Notes under the pieces: generated by a model | Told to the model about the DNA's origin: nothing | What the model saw: only the letters and a program-made list of their open reading frames with translations | Databases searched by the model: none | Translations under genes and position numbers: made by a program | Shown here: piece after piece, positions 7,387 through 14,432 of the stretch | Position numbering within the stretch: the first letter of the stretch is position 1 | Layout of the letters: every line of letters starts with the position of its first letter | Assembly: GCA_020342025.1 (NCBI GenBank) | Contig: CP070840.1 | Location: 917,152 to 932,205 of the forward strand | Direction of reading: 5' to 3' | DNA length: 15,054 nucleotides | Source of the DNA: Deltaproteobacteria bacterium | GTDB taxonomy: Bacteria > Desulfobacterota > DSM-4660 > Desulfatiglandales > HGW-15

Positions 7387-8785
7387 CTGGGAAAAGCTGG
7401 TTAGAAGCATGGAGCGCTTGATGAGGCTCAAATCCTTTCCGGTGGGCTTCAAGATGCTGGAAAACAAGGAAGAGCTTGACCAAATTCCTTTTATGCGAAG
7501 ACCCCAGCGGAAGATGACGCTTTGCCAGCTAATCACGCTTGTCAGGAACTTCGACTGGACGGTGGGGGCCGAACGAGACAATTTTCTCTCACCCATGTGT
7601 GCTTCCATCATAGGTTTAACAGATACCCCCGAAATATATAAGGATGGGACTTTTCGAAGCATCGTCTGGGTGAAGACAAGGGAAGATGGCATGAGATATG
7701 AGGCATCTATCCCTCGTCTTCCGCTGGAGAAATATGAGGCCGTGGCCATGGCCCCACTCGTGTACAAGCCCTTTGAACCGGACATCGTCCTCATTTACGC
7801 CAATCCGGCCCAGATGATGCTTTTGATCAATGCCCTGCAGTTTGAGGACTACGAGGTGATGGAATTTTACTGTGTAGGGGAATCATCCTGCTCCGACGCC
7901 ATAGCCAGATGCTACCTCACGGGTAAACCCTCGCTCACTATTCCGTGCTATGGTGAACGTCGTTATGGGCATGCCCAGGATGAGGATCTGGTGATGGCCA
8001 TACCAGCGGACAAGATGGAGAAGGCCTTGAAAGGCATGGAAGTGCTTTACAGGAGGGGAATACGTTATCCCATTAGTTATGCTGGGGCTGAGCAGGATCT
8101 AACGACCGCATTTCCCATGTCCTATGGAGGAATGGAACAGATGGAGACCATTCGAGGAAAAGACAACCGCCTGCTCCTGGGCGTAACAGGGGGCATTGCT
8201 ACCGGGAAGACCACAGTGGTTAGGATGTTAGAGGAACTGGGTGCCCCGGTTATAGATTTTGATTTGCTCGCAAGGCAAGTGGTTGAACCAGACAAACCCG
8301 CATGGCAGGAAATCGTGGCCTATTTTGGGAAGCAAGTACTTCAGAACGATAATCAGCTGGATAGGAAAAAGCTATCGGATATCGTCTTTAGAGATATTGA
8401 AAAGAGGAAGAAACTTGAGAGTTTCACCCACCCACGGATCCACGCGGAATTCATGGTACAATTGAGTACTGTTGTGGAGAAGGACCCTGACGCCATCGTT
8501 CAGGTGGATGTACCCTTGCTGATTGAGAACAATCTACAATATTTGTTTCATAAGACACTGCTTGTTTACATCCCGGAGGAGATGCAAATAGAAAGGTTGG
8601 TCAAAAGAGATAAAATCAGCAAAGAGGAGGCGGCTGATAGACTCAAGGCCCAATTGCCCATCGATGAAAAGATGGGATATGCGGATTTTGTCATCTATAA
8701 CGACAAATCTTTGGAAGAAACCAAAAAGCAAGTGGAGAAACTCTGGAAAACGTTGAAGAAGATCCAAAAAGAAAAGGCCAAATGA
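7370..8785 (+). CDS. coaE: DUF169 domain fused to dephospho-CoA kinase (CoaE)
   Basis: One unbroken frame of 471 codons carries two modules. Residues 1-260 match DUF169: a LKSFPVGFKML start, FTVGAE-like text (FDWTVGAERD), a VYKPFEPDIVLIYANPAQ segment and the cysteine-rich CVGESSCSDAIARC. Residues 266-471 are a full-length CoaE, which phosphorylates dephospho-CoA to CoA, the last step of CoA synthesis. The P-loop GGIATGKT is at 274-281 (K280); APVIDFDLLAR, THPRIH and DVPLLIENN follow. CoaE is normally a stand-alone protein of about 200 residues. No other coaE copy is visible in the window. The start at 7370 follows AGGAAAGGGA and begins at the conserved DUF169 N-terminus. An ATG at 7322 is in frame with its own GAGAGGG and would add 16 residues. 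The DUF169 function is not established. Confidence 0.9.
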   Translation: MEAEHDWEKLVRSMERLMRLKSFPVGFKMLENKEELDQIPFMRRPQRKMTLCQLITLVRNFDWTVGAERDNFLSPMCASIIGLTDTPEIYKDGTFRSIVWVKTREDGMRYEASIPRLPLEKYEAVAMAPLVYKPFEPDIVLIYANPAQMMLLINALQFEDYEVMEFYCVGESSCSDAIARCYLTGKPSLTIPCYGERRYGHAQDEDLVMAIPADKMEKALKGMEVLYRRGIRYPISYAGAEQDLTTAFPMSYGGMEQMETIRGKDNRLLLGVTGGIATGKTTVVRMLEELGAPVIDFDLLARQVVEPDKPAWQEIVAYFGKQVLQNDNQLDRKKLSDIVFRDIEKRKKLESFTHPRIHAEFMVQLSTVVEKDPDAIVQVDVPLLIENNLQYLFHKTLLVYIPEEMQIERLVKRDKISKEEAADRLKAQLPIDEKMGYADFVIYNDKSLEETKKQVEKLWKTLKKIQKEKAK

Positions 8786-9060
8786 ATTAACCGCAGAATC
8801 ACGCGGATGCAGAGAAAATCGTTAGGACAGGATTAACAGGATTTACTGGCTTATGAATAGATCGTCTGGGATCGCTTAGGGCCCTCGCACGTAGCGCGGC
8901 GCACGATGAACGTTCATCGGCGCTCGTATTGGGGTCCGTTGGAGTTTAAAAACAAGCCAGCTTGTTTTTACCTCAAACGAGTCCCCAACACAGTGCCCTA
9001 AGCGATCCTGTCAATCCTGTAAATCTTGTCTGAAAAGTCTGTGTGGGTCCGTGGCTAAAG
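8786..9060. repeat. Large imperfect palindromic repeat element in a gene-free spacer
   Basis: The 314-bp spacer before the hydrolase gene holds nested inverted repeats and no gene. GGATCGCTTAGGGCCCT (8869-8885) is inverted at 8992-9008 with one mismatch. Outside it, an ACAGGATTAACAGGAT-type motif (8827-8842) recurs inverted near 9005-9021. In the centre are a perfect 16-bp palindrome, CGATGAACGTTCATCG (8904-8919), and an 11-bp stem with a 2-nt loop (8947-8970, AAAAACAAGC / GCTTGTTTTT). The flanks, including the CCGCAGAATCACGCGGATG and CTGTGTGGGTCCGTGG segments, look like widespread environmental repeats (from memory). It may end transcription from coaE or be a non-coding mobile repeat. Confidence 0.7.
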
Positions 9061-9099
9061 TATTAGATTCCTGTTGAACCGGATGAGGAGGTAAGACTC

Positions 9100-10059
9100 G
9101 TGAATCATTTGCCCGATACATTAAAGGAAGTAGACCGGGTGGAGATCGTCACTCTGATTGATAACTATGTGGATGTTCTACTCAAAGACACGGATATTGT
9201 GACACGCCCTCCCCGTGGAGCAGGAGAGGAAATCCCCACGGATACTCTGCTTGCCGAACACGGCCTTTCACTGCTTGTCACGGTACACCAGGGAACAAAG
9301 ACCCATACACTCCTTTTTGACACGGGTTACAGCCAGATCGGCGTTCCCCACAATATGGCCTTGTTAGATATCGATCTCCAAAGAATAGAAGCCATTGTAC
9401 TAAGCCATGCCCACATGGACCACAGCGGATCTCTTAACAGGATCCTGGAAGGCATAAAAGGCCCTGTGACCCTGGTGGTTCACCCGGGTGCCTTTTTATT
9501 TCCCCGTTATATAGAACGGGATGATGGAACAAGGCAAAGGTTTCCCAGGACACTCTCAAGGGAAGATTTGGCCAGTGAGAAGCTGAAGATTTTGGAAAGT
9601 AAAACTCCGGTCCTTTTGGCAGAGGATGGGCTTATGGTCACCGGCCAGGTGGAAAGGTCCACAGGGTTCGAAAAGGGACTTCCGGGGGCCCTGTTGGAGA
9701 GAGACGGGAAAATAATGCCGGATCCCATATCTGACGATCAGGCGTTGGTCCTCCATTTGAAAGAGAAGGGATTGGTGGTCATCTCAGGGTGCAGCCATTC
9801 AGGGATTGTCAATACCCTCCTGCACGCGCAGAAGCTTACCGGGCTGAGGAAAGTGCATGCCGTCCTTGGGGGGTTTCATCTCTCTGGGACCGCTTTTGAG
9901 CCCATCGTCGAAAAAACCATAAGTGAGTTGAAAAATGTGGCACCGGAAGTGATCGTTCCCATGCATTGTACGGGATGGAAGGCCATTCAGCGCCTTCACC
10001 AAGAATTCCCCTCCGCCTTTGTGCTCAATAGCGTGGGCTCCAAGATCACCCTGTCTTGA
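9100..10059 (+). CDS. Metallo-beta-lactamase-fold hydrolase, COG1237/MptA-related group
   Basis: This 319-residue protein has the metal-binding motif SHAHMDH (H103, H105, D107, H108). GCSHSG (H233), GGFHL (H260) and PMHCTGW (H289) supply later ligands. The order and the N-terminal VTLIDNYVDVLL fit the family often labelled 7,8-dihydropterin-6-methyl-4-(beta-D-ribofuranosyl)aminobenzene 5'-phosphate synthase-like. That label comes from a related archaeal pathway and is not evidence of the same reaction here. An activity as a metal-dependent phosphodiester or ester hydrolase is a safer expectation. The GTG start is chosen because GAGGAGG (9085-9091) lies eight bases upstream. No signal peptide is seen, so it is likely cytosolic. 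The palindromic spacer upstream means it may have its own promoter. It converges on the NifU-like gene with 57 bp between them and no clear terminator. Confidence 0.88.
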   Translation: MNHLPDTLKEVDRVEIVTLIDNYVDVLLKDTDIVTRPPRGAGEEIPTDTLLAEHGLSLLVTVHQGTKTHTLLFDTGYSQIGVPHNMALLDIDLQRIEAIVLSHAHMDHSGSLNRILEGIKGPVTLVVHPGAFLFPRYIERDDGTRQRFPRTLSREDLASEKLKILESKTPVLLAEDGLMVTGQVERSTGFEKGLPGALLERDGKIMPDPISDDQALVLHLKEKGLVVISGCSHSGIVNTLLHAQKLTGLRKVHAVLGGFHLSGTAFEPIVEKTISELKNVAPEVIVPMHCTGWKAIQRLHQEFPSAFVLNSVGSKITLS

Positions 10060-10116
10060 AGAAGGATTTGCAATAGATGACCTTATGAAAAAGGGTGGTA
10101 GGCCCGGATTATTTCC

Positions 10117-10560
10117 TTATTCATCCCGTCTGGCGTTCTTGATCATATAATCGTTCAAGGCCTGCTGCAGGGTTTGCGCAGCGAGAAAGGCCAAGTGTTC
10201 GTCTTCTTTTGGAAGCCCGTCAAGTGTTTCCAAAATAACCTCTCCATTGATTGCCAAAAGCTCACCCGGCGCTTTGCCGATGGACAATTCAACAGCAAAT
10301 GAGGCGCACACGCTACTCGATCCGCAGCCATCCGCCAGGAATGAGGCTTCCTTGACCCGTCCCCCTTCAAACTTCAGAAAGATTTCCATGGTATCGCCGC
10401 AGACGCCTACTGACCTTGCGTAGCCGTCCGGATTGCTCATTGAACCCATAAAAAGGGGGTTCAGCCAACGTTGATAGGCCCTGTTTCCATAAGCTTCTTT
10501 GGTTTCTTCGTAAATTTGCTCCTTTATCTCATGAACAAAATCATCCAGGGTATCGCCCAT
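10117..10560 (-). CDS. NifU/IscU-like iron-sulfur cluster scaffold protein lacking the usual third cysteine
   Basis: This 147-residue protein matches the NifU N-terminal fold: NPDGYARSVGVCGDT (C54), then FLADGCGSSSVCAS (C79, C85). Family members hold a nascent Fe-S cluster on three cysteines before passing it to target proteins. The third usually sits near a histidine in a THCA-like motif; here the sequence is EHLAFLA, so residue 123 is leucine. C85 may serve instead, or cluster handling may differ. Length is normal. The ATG at 10560 follows a strong GGAGGGAG. Only a weak promoter-like pair (TTGTGA, 17 bp, TAAATA) is visible upstream. No cysteine desulfurase or other Fe-S assembly gene is adjacent, so it stands alone here. 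Confidence 0.88.
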   Translation of the reverse strand: MGDTLDDFVHEIKEQIYEETKEAYGNRAYQRWLNPLFMGSMSNPDGYARSVGVCGDTMEIFLKFEGGRVKEASFLADGCGSSSVCASFAVELSIGKAPGELLAINGEVILETLDGLPKEDEHLAFLAAQTLQQALNDYMIKNARRDE

Positions 10561-10632
10561 TTGAATTCTCCCTCCAATTTAGGAATTATTTACCATGCTA
10601 TTTGGGGATTCACAACGGAGCACTTTAAATTA

Positions 10633-10939
10633 TTGGTAACGTTCAAAAGTGTCGGCACGGCTATAATCTCTCTGCCAATTCTCTAGAGTTGAGAGAGAGG
10701 CCATGAGCCTTTTCGAAAGGGGATATCTCAAAAAAGATTTCCACTGGGCTTTGCAGTGGCTGAGAATTCGGGGTTTACTCCAAAGACCCCCTCGGAATCT
10801 CCCATAGATTTGGTTAAACCCCGAATTTTCAGCCACCTCCACCTGCCGCAATAGATATTCCCTTGAGGAAAGGGGTATGGCCTCAAAAAGGACTCGGCTA
10901 GCAAAGACAGACCATGGTGACAGTTTTGAACGTTACCAA
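10633..10939. mobile_element. MITE-like non-coding element with 21-bp terminal inverted repeats and long internal palindrome
   Basis: The ends are inverted copies: TTGGTAACGTTCAAAA plus five bases (10633-10653) and its complement (10919-10939), with one mismatch in 21. ATTA flanks both ends (10629-10632 and 10940-10943), as a short target duplication would. Inside, GAGGCCAT...ATATCT (10697-10728) pairs imperfectly with 10853-10884. TGGCTGAGAATTCGGGG plus four bases (10757-10777) pairs with 10815-10835 at 20 of 21 positions, and the stem continues with CCAAA/TTTGG. Almost the whole 307 bp therefore folds back on itself. It carries no transposase and no credible gene, so it would need enzymes from elsewhere. 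It lies between the NifU-like gene and the signalling operon; 10561-10632 and 10940-11006 hold nothing else clear. Confidence 0.8.
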
Positions 10940-11006
10940 ATTATTATGTTTGAATGGATCATAAAATAGCCCTAATCACAGCATTGTCAATATAGGAAGG
11001 TTAGAG

Positions 11007-11035
11007 TTGACTTGATTTGGTCCGCTGGATATAAA
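11007..11035 (+). promoter_or_regulatory. Sigma70-type promoter of the receiver/histidine-kinase operon
   Basis: TTGACT (11007-11012) and TATAAA (11030-11035) each match consensus at five of six positions and are 17 bp apart. Transcription would start near 11042, giving a leader of about 43 nt. A good Shine-Dalgarno (GAGGAG, 11071-11076) lies eight bases before the ATG at 11085. It lies outside the palindromic element, so the element does not supply this promoter. Confidence 0.65.
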
Positions 11036-11084
11036 ACGAATAAGTCGTTAAAATCTTTAACCGATTACATGAGGAGCAGAAGAG

Positions 11085-11492
11085 ATGGCGAAAAAAATTC
11101 TTATTGTGGATGACGATCCGGATGTGATCCTTTTCATTGCCACTATCCTTAAAGACCACGGTTACCAGTCAGTAGATGCCACAAATGGTCAAGAGGGACT
11201 GAAAATGGTCCATTCAGAAAATCCCGATATGGTGCTGCTCGACCTGATGATGCCACAGAAAAGTGGAATTGCCCTTCTCAGTGAGCTTAAAAAGGAGGAA
11301 AAGCTGAAAAAAATACCGGTCATCATGGTGACGGGGGTGGCGGGTGAAACGGGTATCGATCTGGAGGCCTTCCTAAAGAGAGGAACCGCCAAAGGGGCCG
11401 GGGATATCCCGCTTATCCCCGAGGGCTACATAGAAAAACCTGTGGATCCTGACAAGCTGATAAAACTCATAAAGGAGTTTCTTGGAGAGTGA
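11085..11492 (+). CDS. Stand-alone response-regulator receiver protein
   Basis: This 135-residue single-domain receiver (CheY-like) has no output domain. The acidic pocket is DDD (9-11), the phospho-accepting aspartate is D53 in LLDLMMP, the switch threonine is T83 in MVTG and the conserved lysine is K118 in IEKP. Between T83 and K118 there is an enlarged loop (about residues 86-113, with GTAKGAGDIPLIPE), longer than in a typical 120-residue receiver. It should be phosphorylated by the histidine kinase encoded next. With no DNA-binding domain it must act through protein contact, as a phosphate relay, or as feedback on the kinase. Its stop overlaps the kinase ATG (TGATG), indicating translational coupling. 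Confidence 0.93.
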   Translation: MAKKILIVDDDPDVILFIATILKDHGYQSVDATNGQEGLKMVHSENPDMVLLDLMMPQKSGIALLSELKKEEKLKKIPVIMVTGVAGETGIDLEAFLKRGTAKGAGDIPLIPEGYIEKPVDPDKLIKLIKEFLGE

Positions 11493-14290
11493 TGGAAAGA
11501 TTTAATGTGGCCATCGTTGGAGGTGGTCCGGGTTGTCTGGCTATTATGGACATGATATCCACGGACCGGCTGCGTCAACTTCGCATGGACCTTATTGGCC
11601 TTGCCGATATAAACCCTGAAGCACCAGGAATGAAGGCAGCGCAAGCCTTAAATATCTTCACGACGAACGATTATCACGATCTCTTTGATCTGGAAGACCT
11701 CAACTTGATTCTGGAACTGACAGGCCGCCGGGAGATCAGCAAGGCCCTTGAGGAGGAGAGACCTTCCCAGGTACACCTCATTGATCATACGGTGGCTAGG
11801 CTATTCTGGGATATAGAGCAACTTGAAGAGGAAAAGCGAGACGCCGAACGAAAGGCGGAAAAGAAACGGTTAAAGGCCGTGGGCACCTTGCTCAAGGATA
11901 TGATGCAACTGGAGGAGGAGAAAAGGAAGGCTGAGAGCGAGGCAGAAAGACGTGTTCGATTTGAGCGAGATAAAACGACGAGGATTCTCAACGGGCTTAA
12001 CGAGGCAGTCGTTGTGCTGAGCAAAGATCATGTTATCGAACATGCCAATGAGACTTTCCTGAAAGAGTTCGGCCCAGCAGATGGAGAGATAGTCGGCAAG
12101 AAGTGTTTTGAGGCCATTTTCAACCAGGAGGATTTTTGTGCAGAAGTATTCGGTCCGCAGGTTGATGACACCTTGACCACCTTAAGGACAAATCGTAAAG
12201 AATATTCATTCCAGCGTAATGGAGATGGGGTTTATTGGGAGGTCGTCTATAATCCATTAAAAGATGAGCAGGGGAAGTATACGCGGTGTCTCATCAGTAT
12301 GGCCAACCTTACTCATCATAAAAAGCTGGAACTGGATCTGGATAAATCGCAGAAGAGATACAAGCATCTCTTTCAGGCGGCGCGCGACGGTATTGCGCTT
12401 TTTGGTCGGCAGGGAGAGCTGCTGGAGAGTAATTTGGGCCTCACCCGTTTGCTTGGCTACCAAAAGGATGAGCTAGAGCGCATGAAGATCTCTGAACTGG
12501 CAGAAAACGTGTCAAAAAAGATTCTATCGGATCATCTAAAGGACCTTGAGATCATGGGTTTCGTCTCTGTGGAGATGGAACTGGGGAAGAAGAATGGTGA
12601 TGCGCTGCCTGTTGAGGCGAGTATAACCTGGCAGCCTGAAGAAGAGATATTCCAGATAATGGCCAGAGATATATCCATGCGGAAAAGACTGGAGGAATCC
12701 CGAAAACTTTACTCGGAGAGATTGGAGCAGGAGGTTGAAAGGCGGACCCAGGAACTGAGAGACTCTCAACAGGAGGCACTCAGACAGAAAAGATATGCCG
12801 AAGGGATCATTTACGGTTCACCCATACCCATGTTTGTCCTGGATCGGGATCATAAAATTACCCATTGGAACAAGGCATGTGAAGATTTGACCGGTTACAG
12901 TGGTGAGAAGATGACAGGAACCGACCATCAATGGATGCCCTTTTACCCTCATAAAAGGCCCATTCTGGCCGATCTCATCATGGAGAGGGATATTGACACA
13001 ACACGTAAGCTCTATGAGGAAATGAAGCTGCGCGAATCCGCCACCGTTCATGGGGCCTACGAGGCTGAATCCTATTTCCCTCAACTGGGAGAAGAGGGGA
13101 GGCATCTCTATTTCAGCGCTGCCCCCATAGCAGATGATGCAGGGGCCGTACAGGGCGCTATCGAGACCTTCATAGACTTCTCTGAGAGGGTAAGAATGAC
13201 CCGGCAGATACGAAGGCGTGAAGCCTTTGTGCAAAATCTTGTCCAGAATTCCATTGACGGGATCCTTGCCACTGACTTTGAAGGAAAGATCGTGATTTTC
13301 AATAGGGCAATTTCCGATATCTTGGGCTATTCACCAGAGGAAATCATAGGGAGAATGCGCTATACACAGATTCTATCTAGAGAGACGACCAAGAACATAA
13401 GAAACGCATTTTACACCAACGCCTATGGTCCCAGAGGGAAGATTATCGATATGCAGGTAGATATTCTGAATCAGGAGGGAGAGCCCATTCCGGTCAGAAT
13501 CTCAGGGACGCTCCTCTACCAGAAGAGAGAAGAAGTGGGGAGCGTCGTCTTTATCCAGGATCTCAGGGAGATACTTAGACTTCAAAAAGAGAAAGAGCAG
13601 GCGGAACGTATGGCAGCCATTGGCCAGACTGTGGCAGGACTGGCCCACTATATCAAAAATATACTCAACGGATTAAAAGGCGGCGCGTATGTGATCAATT
13701 CAGCCATGAGAAAAAATGACACAGAGCTAATAGGCAGTGGCTGGAGAATGGTGGAGAAGAATATCGACCAGATCACCAATATAGTGATGGACATGCTTGT
13801 CTACTCCAAAGAGAGGAAGCCTCAACATCAGGTGGTGGATCCTAACGCATTGGTCATAGATGTTTTGGAGCTCATGAAGGAGAGGGCGGAGCTATCGGGA
13901 GTGTCCCTTGTTCATGATTTAGATTCGGGATTAGGAACCGTTTTTATGGAAAGGACGGGCATACATCGTTGCCTCTTGAACCTGGTCAGCAACGCCATAG
14001 ACGCATGCGCCCTGGAAGGGATCATGGAAGGAGATGGCGTTGTCACCGTGAAGACGGACAGGCCAGCAGGATGGGCCGTGAGATTTCAGGTTCTTGATAA
14101 TGGAACAGGCATGAGTGAGGATACGAAGGAGCAACTATTTACGGGATTTTTCAGCACTAAAGGGTACAAGGGAACAGGTCTGGGATTGCCCGTAACCCAA
14201 AAGATCATCAAAGAACACGGTGGTGAGCTTTCTTATGAATCCCAAGAGGGTAAGGGGACAACGTTCACCTTGTTGTTACCTGAAAAATAG
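11492..14290 (+). CDS. Multi-PAS histidine kinase with N-terminal Rossmann (NAD-binding-like) domain
   Basis: The protein has 932 residues. Residues 1-105 form a Rossmann-like unit: VAIVGGGPGC (6-15), then D39 in ADIN, where NAD-dependent enzymes bind the ribose, and LILELTGRREI. A coiled coil (about 107-165) follows. About four PAS domains come next (165-275, 280-395, 430-560, 565-685), with a second coiled coil near 395-430. The kinase core holds H719 in AGLAHYIKNIL, N834 in NLVSNAIDAC, D869 in LDNGTGM and GTGLGLP. No membrane segment is seen, so it is a cytosolic sensor. By inference it reads redox or cofactor state through the Rossmann and PAS units and phosphorylates the receiver encoded just upstream. 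ATG 11492 is preferred because GGAG lies four bases upstream; a GTG at 11489 would add one residue. The H+1 residue is tyrosine instead of the usual acidic residue. Confidence 0.92.
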   Translation: MERFNVAIVGGGPGCLAIMDMISTDRLRQLRMDLIGLADINPEAPGMKAAQALNIFTTNDYHDLFDLEDLNLILELTGRREISKALEEERPSQVHLIDHTVARLFWDIEQLEEEKRDAERKAEKKRLKAVGTLLKDMMQLEEEKRKAESEAERRVRFERDKTTRILNGLNEAVVVLSKDHVIEHANETFLKEFGPADGEIVGKKCFEAIFNQEDFCAEVFGPQVDDTLTTLRTNRKEYSFQRNGDGVYWEVVYNPLKDEQGKYTRCLISMANLTHHKKLELDLDKSQKRYKHLFQAARDGIALFGRQGELLESNLGLTRLLGYQKDELERMKISELAENVSKKILSDHLKDLEIMGFVSVEMELGKKNGDALPVEASITWQPEEEIFQIMARDISMRKRLEESRKLYSERLEQEVERRTQELRDSQQEALRQKRYAEGIIYGSPIPMFVLDRDHKITHWNKACEDLTGYSGEKMTGTDHQWMPFYPHKRPILADLIMERDIDTTRKLYEEMKLRESATVHGAYEAESYFPQLGEEGRHLYFSAAPIADDAGAVQGAIETFIDFSERVRMTRQIRRREAFVQNLVQNSIDGILATDFEGKIVIFNRAISDILGYSPEEIIGRMRYTQILSRETTKNIRNAFYTNAYGPRGKIIDMQVDILNQEGEPIPVRISGTLLYQKREEVGSVVFIQDLREILRLQKEKEQAERMAAIGQTVAGLAHYIKNILNGLKGGAYVINSAMRKNDTELIGSGWRMVEKNIDQITNIVMDMLVYSKERKPQHQVVDPNALVIDVLELMKERAELSGVSLVHDLDSGLGTVFMERTGIHRCLLNLVSNAIDACALEGIMEGDGVVTVKTDRPAGWAVRFQVLDNGTGMSEDTKEQLFTGFFSTKGYKGTGLGLPVTQKIIKEHGGELSYESQEGKGTTFTLLLPEK

Positions 14291-14336
14291 GCGATGCGGG
14301 CGATAGGACCATGGAACCGAGAGAGGGTGGAATCAT

Positions 14337-14415
14337 AAGTGCCTAAAGTTAAAACTAAAATACCGAGGCTCTGTTAATCCTCAACTTTAAGTCATTTTAG
14401 GCCTTTTAGGCACTT
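14337..14415. terminator. Hairpin between convergent genes, possible bidirectional terminator
   Basis: AAGTGCCTAAA (14337-14347) and TTTAGGCACTT (14405-14415) are perfect 11-bp inverted copies. Further partial pairing inside (TAAAACTAAAATAC with the ATTTTAGGCC region) extends the stem. It sits between the kinase stop (14290) and the stop of the minus-strand gene (14433). The arms are AT-rich and resemble a GTGCCTAAA-type repeat. There is no long U-run, so a repeat origin is an alternative. Confidence 0.45.
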
Positions 14416-14432
14416 TAGATCACTTCTGTTGT

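Noticed and set aside
7003..7794. 263-residue open frame on the minus strand
   Set aside because: It runs antisense across two overlapping genes with recognisable PHP and DUF169 motifs.
10060..10116. Terminator between the convergent hydrolase and NifU-like genes
   Set aside because: No stem of useful length is present in the 57 bp.
10630..10851. 73-residue minus-strand open frame inside the palindromic element
   Set aside because: It lies wholly in inverted-repeat sequence and shows no domain, so it is likely a by-product of the repeat.
12818..13234. 138-residue minus-strand open frame
   Set aside because: It is antisense to PAS domains of the histidine kinase and has no motif of its own.
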